Source of the DNA: Trogon surrucura
Taxonomy: Eukaryota > Chordata > Aves > Trogoniformes > Trogonidae
Length of the DNA: 64,000 nt
Direction: 5' to 3'
NCBI GenBank assembly: GCA_020746105.1
Contig: CM036617.1
Location: forward strand, 163,254,912-163,318,911
Shown here: piece by piece, positions 36,901 through 49,356 of the stretch
How positions within the stretch are numbered: position 1 is the stretch's first letter
Layout of the letters: each line of letters opens with the position of its first letter
Program-made: the position numbers and the translations under genes
The notes under the pieces: generated by a model
Seen by the model: only the letters and a program-made list of their open reading frames with translations
Told to the model about the DNA's origin: nothing
Databases searched by the model: none

Positions 36901-39282
36901 CAGACAAGAACTGCTTGTAGCTGTCACTGAAAAATCTGAATTTTCCTGATTCCAGCTCATCAAAGACATTTGCGAGCAGAAGTACCAGGCTGACTCAGAA
37001 AAATTCCCTAATTTCACATTAAATAAAGGCGCCCATCCAAATTTGGCCCCTGTCAGTAATTATGTCCAAATACAGAGGCTTTAGTCAGAACTCCGATTTT
37101 TTTCAGATAAAAGAATAAGATGCTAGTCATTTCCACTGCAGAGAAAAACCTGACCCTGCAGCAACCCTGCGGGCTTCTTTCCTCTAATCTAGTTTGGTTT
37201 AATCTTGCAGGTTTTAAGTCTGTTTCATGATTTTGAAGACGTGGCGTATATTTGTGGAGTGATTGTAGCAGGCAACACTGCCTCTTAAAAACTGGGCCAA
37301 AGCTGTTTTGTGCTCCGGTTCCTTTCAAGGACACAGATGAGGTTATCAAGTCCATTAACTATACTTTCCTGGATGTGGTACACGCATCTCTCTGTGCTCT
37401 GTCACCTCCTGGCCATACAGCCGATGCCCAGGACTGCAGATGAGGAGATGAGGACTCTATTTCAAGTCCTGCAGCCTGGGGGCTATTATTTGCCTGGCCC
37501 TTTGCAGACAGATACAACTCATTCTGCTGGTGCTCTAAACCAGCCAAAAGCTCTATATCTCAACGGGATTGATTAGCTTGTGCTCTACAGCTCATTAGTG
37601 ATAGCTGCTCAGTTTTCAGTTAGTTTGGAGTGTGGGCAGAGGGAGCTCATTTCTGGAGACACTCACCCTGAGTCACCTGGGAGTAATTGCTTAAAACCGG
37701 TATGCACATTCAGTTTTTCTATTTGTATACGGCTAAAATATTCATGGTCCTGCTCCACAGGAAGGACTGAGCTTCCTAGAGCTTCCTAGGAGCTTCCTAG
37801 ATCCAGCTTCCAGAACATGTGGAGACATTAGCAAAAAAGTTACAATAAGAGTACATAGTATTACCATTATTATTATAATGGATTTCACTTTGGATCTTGA
37901 GTACATGATTGCAGCCCTCTAAGAGGGGGAAACAGAACAAGAACAAAAAGAAATATGAAAGAACAATATGTCACTCTCACCTGTTCTTCCCTCTGGAATA
38001 TTTCCCATTCACTGGCTTCCTGTGATTATAAATACAGGTCTATCATATCTCTCAAATCAAAGGAAACAGGCGTTTTTCAATGCCTCAAACTTTCTTATTT
38101 TCTTAATGAAAGGAGCGGTAAAAAGAAGAACACGAGCTGTAATTGTCCAGGTTCTAGCATAAGACTGGTCCTTCAGATAGAGGAGAGCACAGAAACAATC
38201 CAGTGTGAGGACTAACGCCACACTGAGCATCACCATGTTGCTGTTGTTCTTCTTGTGAATAACCACAGTGAAAATAAGTGCCAAATAAAACCTATGCAGA
38301 ATCATGCAGATGTAGTGCCAGAACCACCATGAAGGGTAGCAACCCAAGAAGACTGCTTAGTACTAGACAGGTTCGGTGCTCAGGCCCTGGCTGCAGGAGG
38401 ACAACCAAGGGAATTGCCTGAGGGATCAGCTTGAGGTTGGGCATCCACCCACATATCTTCAGGGAGCCGTGGTGGATTTAGAGAAGCAAGTGTAAAAAGA
38501 CAACGGTGTTGGCAGAGTTGTGCTACAAGGATGTATCTATAAAGATTGTCAGGTTTTACAGGTGAACTAATTCTTGTTTTCTGGAGGCACAGATGTAGAT
38601 AGAAGGTGTTGGTGGAGCATAGATGAATGAGAGAAACCAGACCCTTCGAAAAGCAGCTTTTTGTGCACTTGACAGCTTGCAGGGCAAGGAGGGCTTCCGA
38701 ATGGGAGTGTTTATACAGACTCAGTTGATCTCACATACAGTGGCCAGACCTCAACTTGTGACGGCCACTTCTTAATGGAGACCAAAATAGAATAGCTGGT
38801 CACAGATAGCATCATGTGTGCTGCAGAGGCCTCTGGCTTATCAGTCTCTTTTCATGCATTTTTCATGCATCTCCTCTTGTTCCTATGCCATTTGTTTTGT
38901 CCTTGTTTTCAGCTATTTCTAAGAAGCCTTCACTGTGCTTTTGATAAGAGGTTTTTCTGTGAAGACTTACAGGGCTCTCCTTCCCAGTCTCTTCCAACTC
39001 CTCTTTCCCCTCTGCTCTCCTTAGTTGTTCATATTTCCATTGCAGGTAAAAACCTTCCAGAGACAGCTATCAGCCATGGTAAGAGGATCAGAGTGGACGG
39101 TAAAAGAGGACAAGAAAGGGCGTATCTTGGGGAGCCAAATAACAGCCGTGGGGACACAGAAATATCCCAAAAGGAATCCTTTTCCTCTCTGTCTTTGGGA
39201 AGCACTGGGATAGTGTCAGCCAAAGGAGAGCTTTGAGGGGGCTTTTTGAATGAATCCCCTTTCTGCTAGCATCATCCTGCAG
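33937..39282. other. Unique non-coding DNA, about 5.3 kb
   Basis: No gene seen. A good splice-acceptor-like sequence (T-rich run ending CAACAG at about 34515) stands alone without a coding frame. A hydrophobic 96-codon minus frame at 38347-38057 has no recognisable family. The small GAGCTTCCTA repeat is at 37768. Confidence 0.55.
37768..37800 (+). repeat. Short GAGCTTCCTA repeat, three copies
   Basis: GAGCTTCCTA recurs three times within 33 bp with 0-2 bp spacers. Confidence 0.75.
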
Positions 39283-39651
39283 GAGAAGAGGAGGCTGAGG
39301 GGTGACCTCATTAATGTTTATAAATATGTCAAGGGGGAATGTCAGGAGGATGGAGCCAGGCTCTTTTCAGCGGCGTCCACTGACAAGACAAGGGGCAATG
39401 GGTGGAAGCTGGAACACAGGAGGTTCCAGAAAAATATGAGGAAAAACTTTTTTACTGTGAGGGTGACCGAGCACTGGAACAGGCTGCCCAGGGAGGTTGT
39501 GGAATCTCCTTCTCTTGAGACATTCAAAACCCGCCTGGACGCGTTCCTGTGTGACCTACTGTAGGTGATCCTGCTCTGGCAGGGGGGTTGGACTAGATGA
39601 TCTTTAAGGTCCCTTCCAACCTTTAACATTCTGTGATTCTGTGATTCTGTG
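39283..39651 (+). mobile_element. CR1 LINE 3' fragment
   Basis: An open stretch to 39564 encodes the last ~94 ORF2 residues ([38 protein letters not shown]). The 3' UTR and three ATTCTGTG-type repeats end at 39651. Its terminal repeats match the two long CR1 copies, so it is probably a related subfamily. The open frame is a remnant only. Confidence 0.94.
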
Positions 39652-42600
39652 AAAGACGTGTGTTGGCTCCCTCCCAGGTGTGCAGTTATCTGTCTGGACA
39701 CAAGGCGCGAGAACAGCTCGGGAAATGGGATGCTGAACAGAGAATGAAAGTTGTGATGTGTACCTACACCCACTCCTTCCCGAAAGGCTGACACAGCACT
39801 CTGTAGGCACTGTCAGGTGAGTGCATGACTTCTCCTCCCACTCTGGCAAGATCACGGGTGGATGTGGTTGGGGGTTGCTTTTCCTCCATCACTGCCTGGG
39901 AGACTATCAACCAAACCCCCTTGGTATTCGCTGGGAGTAAAGAAATTAATTGTACACTTTGGGTTCCTTTTCCCCGCATATTCTACCCTGAAGATTTTTT
40001 TGAATAATATTTTTTTTTAAAGCTTTGATTTTGCTTCTTAGCAATTTTTCAAAGATGGGGAAGTTTTAAAGAGTTTCAACAATGGAATGAAAATGAAAGG
40101 GTGCATGCGTGTCTGTTGAGAAAATCTGGACATGCTGTGTCTGTGGCAAAAGGAAAGGAAATGCAGTCTTTTCTCACAAATATTTCATTAAAATGTAATT
40201 TAAAAATGATTCACAGCAAATGCAGCAAGTAAGAGGTGACTTGGATGTTTTTTACAGCAAAGAAATGCTTTTCTATTTTGCAGGGATCTCAGTAAATATT
40301 ATTAACACATTTAACGCCCTGGGATGCTGAGAAATTGCAGTCGTACACAAATTTTGTGATGGGACCAGGAATATAAGTCAGACCACCACTTTCTCAAATG
40401 TATGCCTTCTCCAGCTGTGTACTCCCAAGTATTATGGTTCTCACTCATAACTGATGATAATTACTTATTTTCTCAGTCACTGTAACACCCCTGGAGAGCC
40501 CTTTGTGGAGTTTAAATGCCTGGGGGGTAGAGGTAATGCAGGGGCCGTAATACTTGGGGCTACTCATCCACTTGCTGTTCAGAATATAACTTGGTACCTG
40601 CACTTTACTGACTCCTGAGCACTAATTTCTAAGCCTTGCTTGGAGGGAGGGGCACCAAGCAAGAGAAGTGAATGCAGGAAGAAGGAAAGGTGAGGGGGTG
40701 GAAAAATGAGCCTGCTTTACTGAATAATGAGGGGAGTGAAAATTAATGGGGAAAGAGAGAAAAGCTGGTTTAAATATTTAATCTCTGTTGCATTTGCTTT
40801 TGAAGAAGAGACAAAAGCCTTGGAACATCTTTTGTCTTGAACTAATTCTGACCAGAGCTGAGCATGCAGTTGTCATTTCTGTCATTTGCCTTAAGGTGGA
40901 GAGAAACAGATTGGTCCTGCTGTATCAGTCTCTCTCTCCAGCTGCGACTGGTACCTGGAGCTGCAGAATATATAAATCATTCCTTACTGTAATGCCTCTG
41001 CCACATGAACCCACACTGGCCCAGATTCTGGTGCAAGGGTGGCCAGTGTGTGTACTGCCTCAGAGCTGTATTTTTCTTCAGAGAGGAGGAAGCTGCTCTG
41101 AGGAGTCGAGTCTGTGGAGCAGTTGCTTGCTCGTGTGTCCCACCACAGAGCAAGTCACTTCACTTTAGGTCTTCGCCATCATTTGGAACCAGTTGGTTAG
41201 TGCAACACACGACAGCAGTATTTTCCCCTTGTATCTCCCCATTCCTCTGTACGTCTTTTCACACAGTCTCTCCCTACAACATTCCTCTTCCCCTTCCCTT
41301 GACCTGCCCTCTCCAGTACTCCCTCTCTGCTCACCCACGGTCTAGGCAGAGCCAAAATAAGCACAGCTGTCTTGTCTACTGGTCACAGCTGAACCATCTG
41401 CAGCACTTTCTGCTGAGGTAAGTGCTGAGGCAGCCCCATAGATGAGCTGGCAGGACCCACATGCCACCCTCAGTGATGACACCTATAGGTGCTAATGAGC
41501 CGTCCTGTCAATGAGGTCATTTGCTTTCAGTTGGTTCTATATAAACCACATTGTTCAGCTGATATAAGTCATCTGCCACACATTCTGTTTCTCTTGTCTC
41601 TCACACTGGACACCCAGACTTGAGGACTGCACCACCAGCCATGGCCAGTGGCACCCAGCAAGGCAGGCACAGCTCCTCGTAATGGTGGTTGTTCTCTGCA
41701 GCCACAGCCTATCATCCTCTGAGATGGCCTTAGCCAGATAAAAAAACCTCATTCTTAGGCTTTCTTTACAAACTGGAGGAGTAAGAGGAAGAAATGCCTC
41801 CAGAGAGTAATTAATTGTAGCCTGGCTTTTAAATTAGTAAATATCTGTTAGGTCTAAGAACGGTTGATGGCATCTGAATAACTAGAGAACTGGGAACTTT
41901 TTCTCTTGGCAGTGGCTTTGTCCCTCTGATCTACTTATTCACATTATAACCCTGAAAACAAAGAGGTGTTGCCATCCCTACTTCTCAAATTGGGGCAGCT
42001 ATAACATGACTTCTGCACGAGAATCCCTCAGGACATCTTTGGAAAAGCAGGAATTTTTTTGAGCTCTGGTCTCCTGAGTACTGAGGGAAAGCATGGAAGC
42101 CTAGCCTTTTCTCAACTCCTGAACTGGCAGCACACCAGAAAAAAATGAAGTAAAGAAAACCTCAACTCAAGAAGCTACAACATCTCTTGAGCCTCTGAAG
42201 ACTCATCATAAACAATTATCTTCCAAAGCCTTGTTTCAGAAGTAATTTGTTACTTTACTAGCTGATTGCTAAGAGATCAAATAAAGCCAAGATGCCAAGT
42301 CAAGTATGCTCCTATTTTATTTTGATATAATTTGAGGAACTTGATTGGCTACTTAAAATGCTGGAGAAGACATCTGAGTGGGAGTTTGGGCTGGGTGAAG
42401 CCGGCTGGGCAAGAATTTTGTATTTGGTTTATAGAAGAGCTTGAGTAGGCTGAGATTCCACGCTGATGAGTCTCCATGATGATTACACTTCTCTCCTTTT
42501 TGGTTTGTACAGTTGACATGTGAGCTATAAGGATGAAAGAGTAATTTATTCTCTGTAGCACTATAGGTCTTGACTTTGCTGATATTTGCAGCAATCCCTG

Positions 42601-44739
42601 CAATGACAATGATACCAGGATGCTATTCTCTCTGTTTGGATCTAAGCTACACAAATCATTGACCAGACACTAAAGATGGTAGATTTTGGTCCGGGTTTGA
42701 TCTGAACCAATGATTTAGGAATGGAGAGCATCGAAAATTTGTCTGAGCCATAAAAATAATCCTCTACTTTTTGCCAAAGATAAAAGACTCAGGAGCTGAC
42801 AGAGGAGTCCTGGTATTGTGGTCTAAAAAGAGTTTTGTTCAGGTCATGATCCATCAGAGAAGCCAGTTTTGTTTCAATGGTGCTGCGCCAAGCCGTGCTC
42901 CTCCTTCCAAAACTTAAAGTGATCTACACTAGGAAGAAGCCAGGAGCTGCTGATTTCCAATTTGATCAACGTGCTTTTGCGTTTGTTCTAGCCTGGGAGA
43001 CCCAAATCCATCTCCTCCTCAGGCCTGACCTTAGTAGGAGCTGCTGCCTCTTGCAGATGGTTACAGCAGAACCCACCTCACAGCCTGTGTTGTGGCCTTC
43101 GAAGTCCATCAGCACAGAGAGACACATGGATGTGCCAGACCATGTGCGACAGCCACAGCACCCTCCTCCACGGCTGCTGCGCTGGGGAACAGGGGCAAAG
43201 GAGCGAAGTATTGTTCTGAGGGTGGCGACAGAAACCTCCTCGTGCTTGGAGGAGAAGGAGGAGAAAAACCAAAGCATCTCAGGAATTCCTCAAAAGCTGC
43301 AGGAATTGTTGCGAGGAGGGGAAGGCTTTGGAGATGAAACCAACAAGGTAGTCAGAGGAATCTTTGTGTTGAAGGAAGAGTAAATTTGCTCAAAGAAAGA
43401 GAACTGTAGGAGACCAGAAACTATATTTGGATTCGGGTGATCATGCCTCCCTTCCGGTTTCTTACTGTCAAAATATCTTAAAAATCAAAAAGTGTTTTTC
43501 TTCCTCTTTTTTTCTTTTTCCCTCTGATTAGGAGTTTCAAGTGGGAAATGCTGAAATACTTCATTTCACATCTTTCAAAATGAATCTTTTTGCCATCTTT
43601 TAAAAGAGACTTGCAGCTTTTAACTGTTACTTCAGCTCAAGAAAGAAGAAAAATTAGCATCAATAAACAATGAAATAAACTGCGAGCACAAATTTTCACT
43701 TGAGGTTGAAAAATCTCCTTGAATTCATCCTGATTTTTCTTTGTTTCTCTTCTTTTTCTTTGTTTCTCTTCTTTTTCTGACCCTCAGTACCCCCCACTTT
43801 CAGCTTGTGACCTTTGTTTTGTATTTTTATTACCCAGCTCTAGTCTAGTTTTTCCTGTATTTAAATATTAATGAAAGAATAGCAGCTACGAATTACTCTT
43901 GTTTCTTAATCAAACCAGCCAGCAATCCTAATGTAATGTCTTTGAAGTTAAGGGAACAGGGGAAATATTCCATACAGCAAAAGCATTACAGGAATTACGG
44001 ACAGAAAGCCCCTGCTTGGGAAATGAGTCAATCCACTTCTTTCTAGCGGAAAAGATCAGCACGGGAGTATAGAGCCTTTAGAAACAGCTTATAAATTTAC
44101 AGTTTGCGAAGTAAGTGAAGTCTCTGCATCGCTCATACACATACACTAACTCATTCCCCATGCATGCATACATAGAGGTCTCTGGTGGAAAGACGGGGAG
44201 CGTGCAGCCTGCAATGCATGTGAACTTTCTGTTTAGAGGGGAGAAGAAAAGATTTTTTCAACAGGCACAAAATCCCACCCCCTCAGCACCCCTCCTTCCC
44301 CTGTGTCTGACACTGACTTCAAGGGAGGAGTTGAGCCAATTATCTGTGAGTCCTACAGAAGGAAAATCTGCAATTTGCCAGTTAGTTGTGAGATCGAGAG
44401 GGAGACAGGCAGGGAGAGAAGAGGAAAGACTTAATTAGCAAATGCAGAGAGAAACCCCTTCTGTCCTAGAAAGATAGTATTTTAAAGCGAATCTCAGACT
44501 GGAAGGAAAGAAGCTTGGGGAGGGGGCTGTGCCAGGCAAGACTTAGGGAAGCGCAGGTTCACCACAGATGATTTCCATGCCCCCACTGACTTTTCCCCAT
44601 AGGGTCTGAGGTGGTGTAGAGGCAGGGTGGGCCAGCCGGATGCACCCAGGACCCTGCACAACTAGGTGTCACTCCAGACACCCTTCCCCTGCAGCAAAGT
44701 CTAGGAAGAGCAACTTGCAAGAAAAGAGTGGGAGTGGGA
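39652..44739. other. Non-coding DNA upstream of RASD2
   Basis: No exon recognised. The region around 43.98-44.11 kb has an AP-1-type TGAGTCA near 44025, a CTTATAAATT stretch near 44088 and a donor-like GAAGTAAGT near 44109, so it is an alternative place for a RASD2 promoter. Confidence 0.45.
43734..43778 (+). repeat. 19-bp pyrimidine-rich tandem repeat, 2.4 copies
   Basis: TTTTTCTTTGTTTCTCTTC occurs at 43734-43752 and 43753-43771, followed by a partial TTTTTCT. Another T/C-rich run lies at about 43494-43525. Confidence 0.85.
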
Positions 44740-45066
44740 GAGACTCTGTCTCTCCTTCTCTCGAACTGAGACTGTGAGGACAAGAGCTCATCTCACCAAG
44801 AAGACAAGCTATTGCTGGTTCTGAGACCCTTCTTTAGCCCACGTTGGTTGCCTGATCCAGTACTTACCATCCATGGGGGAACGCCCTCTGGAGCCCTGCA
44901 GTCCTTCTCAATCCTGCTAAGTTCCCAGGTGACGAACTTAGCCCAGAGCAAGCAACAGGGGATCCGCAGAATAACAGCTTGTTACAGCAGCAGCTGCCTC
45001 TGATTAAAATTATCAGCTTCATCAGACTGAACCAAGACCCAGGACTGCTTCTCCAAGGAAAGAGAG
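44740..45066 (+). other. Candidate RASD2 5' non-coding exon
   Basis: About 330 bp, somewhat richer in G+C than its surroundings, ends in a strong donor (GAGAG|GTAAGA, intron starting at 45067), 4.0 kb before the coding-exon acceptor. No convincing open frame crosses it, as expected for a leader. The 5' edge is a guess. Other donors nearby could be used, for example GCGAA|GTAAGT at about 44109. Confidence 0.3.
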
Positions 45067-48000
45067 GTAAGAAAGTAGCATGGTTTGGGATGAATTTGGG
45101 AAACAAACGTTCCACAGGAGTGATTGTGGTGTGTGTGAAAATTATGGGGATGCTATCAGTGATTAGCAAGTGACAGGTCTGTTATGCATGATACAGTTTG
45201 CATCTGCCTGTGTCCTTTTTAGCTGAATGCAGTAGATTACACTGGGATGGCAAAAACAGACACAAAGAGTAGTTGAAGACTGTGGAGTGCAAGAGAGGTA
45301 GTTCAGAAGTCTGTGCATGGACAGGGAGTGGTAGAGAGCATACTCGATGGGAGGGTGGAAAACTAAGGTGTAAAATCTCCAGGCAGGTTGAAGGAAGGAT
45401 GTCTTCTTTCAGATAGCTCTCCCCAGATGCTCAGGATCAAATTTGTCAGCATCTCACTGGAATTCAGAGAAGTGCTCTTCAAAACATGCAAAAGCAGGTG
45501 CGTTGTCATTCACTCCTATGTCTGCCTGTGAAACAAGCAGTGGTGATTAGCAGGTAGAAGATGACACGGGGAGTCAAAAGAAATGAGGTTTTCATGCTGA
45601 TTTTAGACAGCTGTTTCAGCTCTCACTGGATGTATGAGCCTTTCCCTTTATTAAGTGGAGATAACACTGCTTGCCTATATTTCTACGACATTTTTTAATC
45701 CCTGTGCTGTACCCCTGTAAAATACTAATGTAAAGTTTCTAGCATCAGCCAGTGCATAACCAGAAGATACCACTGGGAATTAATCTATGCTTAAGCATTT
45801 AATAAACTGGAAGGAAAAGATGTAGATTAAAGCCAGCTGGAGGTTGTTTGTCTCCTCGCTCTCTTCTGATTGATTTTGCTTTATTTAGTATGTGAACATG
45901 TGGTCTCTTTCTGTTTCCTTTCTTTTGCCTTTAATCTTTTTCAATGTATAAGTCCCTGGGCTCCCTCTCACCCTGGGTGTAAAGGCTAAAGTTTCATTCC
46001 TTTTCTGAGGAGGAAATAAGACAGATTGAACTGAACTAGAGAAAAACTGCTGGGGTCGGGGGCGGGGGGGAATAAGAAGAGAGAACACAAAACACAGATA
46101 TAAGCTCCTGGTTCAGTGGCATGCTCTGAGTCAGATTTGCAGCAGAGGTGATGAGATGAGTAGCAACTCCACGAATCAAAGTGCTGAAAAGCATCTTCTG
46201 ACTTTGTATGAGATGAAATGCAGTCACGAAAGCACAGGAATCTTCTTGACCGAATGCCTTGACAGGTGAGACAAGGACATCATAAAGTGACTACTTTATA
46301 GATAAAAAACTGCATATATTCACACTTCTTCTTCCCCGTCGGCACATCTGCATCCTTGAGGCAAAGCATCCTGAAATGAGCACGTGGCTGCATGTAGGAT
46401 TTTGCCTTTGATGGGGGTGGAAGGCACTGTGATTTAACGACCAGAGATGCAAGGGTGAGGAAAGGTGAGAAGGAGAATTTGAAAGGTGGGAGTCCCAGAG
46501 TCCTTTCACGCTTCCCATTTGTTTGACCTTGGGTGGTCACTCGGCTTCCCTGTGCCTTACTCTCTTCATCTGCAGGTAGCTGTGGCAGCAATTCCTTCTG
46601 CAAGGTCTTCAGCGTACAGTGACATTAGCTGAGATCCAAAGCAGTGGAATTCATTTTAAGGTGGAGGACAGAAGTGCCTCTTGCACTAAAAGCAGCTGCG
46701 GTGACACAGTCCACCTCCTTTGCTTTGTGATCGGAGTTTCTTTAATCACCAGCATCTTGCAGGTTACCTGTCAGTCAGCAGTGTAATTCGTAGGATTTTG
46801 ACTTGTAAAGATGCTGGGCAGGATCAGGGTCCCCCAGCGTGCCCGTTCTGTACAGGACATGTAAGATATTTGATCAAAAAGCGTAACAGTGCTCACTCCC
46901 AGATGCTGCCACACCAAGGTGTACAAAACTGACCTTCAGCAGGTGTGAACCAACAGAGTCCACTTGTCCCCATGCAGCTACGCTGGTCTATCCCAGTGTG
47001 AAGAGCTGACTCATTTTTAAATGCTGAACCCAGGCTGTAGAGAAGTTTGTAGTTTTTCTCACAAAGTCTATCTTCCTGCTTTTCTCTGTCAGCCAAATAA
47101 AGCCTGAGAGGGTGAAAGGAAACATCCCAAAGCAGCTCTGTCACCATTTATCTGCCCATGGATGCAAGACCTGTGGTTGCTATGTAGGAAAGGGCTGACT
47201 CAGGTCCAGATTCCTTCTGGGTTTTTTGCACTGTTGGAGATGTGTCTGGTTCTAAATAAAACACAGAGTGCAGTCCAAATACCAGGTGTGTTCCTTGCTG
47301 TCATTCCCACCACAGCTATTGCAATGGTACCATAACTCTGCATGTACGTGTCCACCTAAAGTTACGTTCTGACATTGCTGTCTGGCTCTAATATTATGCT
47401 GTCCTGCCTGCTGAATATAATTCAGAATGTAAGCTACACTGAGGAAAGCATTACATTTTCTTCTGTGCTTTAGATAGGGCTGAATGTGCTGTTGGAGTGC
47501 AGCAAATTATAGCAATAATAATAAATAGTAGTGTTTTGCTGTTGCTTCGGGCTGTAGCACAGCGCTTGTAAAGATGCTGGATCAGAATTCCAGAGACTTC
47601 TTTATTTAGCAGTGACTGTGTCTTCAGTGCTGCTTTGGTGCTTAGCGCATGTTAAACAAAGTAGAAGATTTTAAGCTTTTGACTGAGATAAGTGTCAACT
47701 ACATAAAAGCTTGGGAGATAAAATTCACTCAAGGGAAAGATAGGAATCCAGATCTGGACCCAGAAATGATCTTCCAGTGTACATAAAGTACTTGCGTTGT
47801 AATATTAAATAAACAACACCTAAGTTAAATAAACGGCACAGTGGGAACCTGATTATTCTTTAATAAGCTCCTAGTAACCAAAATAAATTCTGTCAAAAAC
47901 GTGCCTTCTTCGCTTTAATGGTTAGCTTTCCCCACACAGAGATTATATTTTTCCTTTCAGCACACAATTCATTTGAATTGCTACATGAAAAATGTCTGAG

Positions 48001-49020
48001 GAACCCTCTTTTTTTATTTTTCCATCTAAGTTTTCTGCTTCTGAGTGCTATGTCAAAATGCAATCTCCAAGGTCTCAAGACTTATTTTAGTTGTCAGGCA
48101 TTGGAAATCTTGTCTAATAGCTATTTAAGATGGCTGTCCTTCATCTTCTCTTGTGCTTGTGCTTAGCACACTTGAAGACTGTGACACCCACAACAGCTGT
48201 GTATGTATAAAGACTGAAACTCCTATGAAATCTGCGTTTCTGCAATTCCATCCATTGTCAGCCTTCCTGCTGCAATGCTGATGGTTTGTGGATAAAGAGC
48301 TCCCACACTACCAGTCCAAACAGCAAGATTAAAATCTGGTTTCTATAAGATCACCAAAGACACAGATCTTTGAATTTATCACCGGCCAGTGGTATTTTGT
48401 GGCTCAAACTCCCTGCATCACCAAGAGAGTTTGTATGGGACCAGTTATTTAAAGTCAACTGAGATGTCTAGCTTCCACTGATGTCAAGCACGAGTCTTAT
48501 TTCTGCCTGACTTTTGGTTGATCTCAGAAAATTACGTGCAGCTCCTATTTAGGCAACCAGATGAATCTCTCTAGGTCCTAATGGCAGCTGCAGTGGGTGC
48601 AGTATATTGGGAAATCTGACCTCTGTGTTTATGTATCTAAATGAGAACCAAGCTCAACTGAAAAATCTGGTAACGTCTAAGTGACGCAAATGGTGGGAAG
48701 GAACCTGGTGTCTAAGTTGAAGCCCAGCTGATAAAATTAGCCCTTTATGTTTAAATTAAATAGCAAATTACAATTCAAAACTGTGCTATTTTCAGTGTAA
48801 ATGCCTTCATTTTTATATGACTTGAAAAGAAAACACCCAACAAAAAGAAAAAAAGAGAGAACAAAACAAAAATCAACAAACCCCAACCCTACTCCCTGGA
48901 AACGAGACTGAAAAAATTAAGAATTTCCAGTGAAAAATTTCTCCATGTACCATTGATCTCCTAATCAGGACTGTGCTCCAGAACATTCTTTGACAATCTT
49001 CTGGTAAAGACCTGCCCTAC
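45067..49020. other. Presumed first intron or upstream flank of RASD2
   Basis: Unique DNA with no repeat family seen. It has the G-rich element at 46052 and an A-rich run near 48830-48890. If the exon ending at 45066 is real, all of this is intron. Confidence 0.4.
46052..46070 (+). promoter_or_regulatory. G-rich GC-box-like element upstream of RASD2
   Basis: GGGGTCGGGGGCGGGGGGG contains an Sp1/KLF-type GGGGCGGGG core and enough G runs to form a G-quadruplex. It lies 3.0 kb before the RASD2 coding start, in the presumed first intron. Confidence 0.35.
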
Positions 49021-49085
49021 TCTGTCTTCCATTCAGTTTCTGGTCTTTCTTCCAACTTCTCTGTCTCTTCTTTCAGGACTAAGCA
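49021..49085 (+). promoter_or_regulatory. RASD2: Splice acceptor and 9-nt 5' leader ahead of the RASD2 ATG
   Basis: A long C/T-rich run ends in TTTCAG at 49071-49076, leaving only GACTAAGCA before ATGATG. A 5' UTR this short behind a textbook acceptor implies that the rest of the leader lies in an upstream non-coding exon. Confidence 0.8.
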
Positions 49086-49356
49086 ATGATGAAGACCATG
49101 TCTGGTGGAAACTGCACCTTGAACGTGCCAGCCAAGAACTCGTACCGCATGGTGGTGCTGGGAGCCTCCAGGGTGGGGAAAAGCTCCATCGTCTCACGCT
49201 TTCTCAATGGCCGGTTTGAGGACCAGTACACTCCCACCATTGAGGATTTTCACCGCAAGGTCTACAACATCCGAGGCGACATGTATCAGCTGGACATCCT
49301 TGACACCTCCGGGAATCACCCTTTCCCAGCTATGAGGAGGCTTTCCATCCTGACAG
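49086..49356 (+). CDS. RASD2: RASD2 coding exon A (residues 1-90 plus first base of codon 91)
   Basis: The exon starts at ATG 49086 and ends in the codon for Gly91 (phase 1), at ACAG|GTGAGA. The donor GTGAGA begins at 49357. Reading on into the intron adds only two codons before a TAG. It carries the P-loop, the switch I/effector region and the DTSGN switch II motif. Confidence 0.95.

Noticed and set aside
38057-38347. A 96-codon minus-strand frame with two or three hydrophobic segments resembling a membrane protein
   Set aside because: I recognise no family, flanking splice sites are not convincing, and a + strand frame overlaps it. T-rich minus-strand sequence gives hydrophobic translations by chance.
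39250-39564. A 104-codon open frame that looks protein-like
   Set aside because: It is the C-terminal piece of CR1 ORF2 directly followed by the CR1 3' UTR and terminal repeats.
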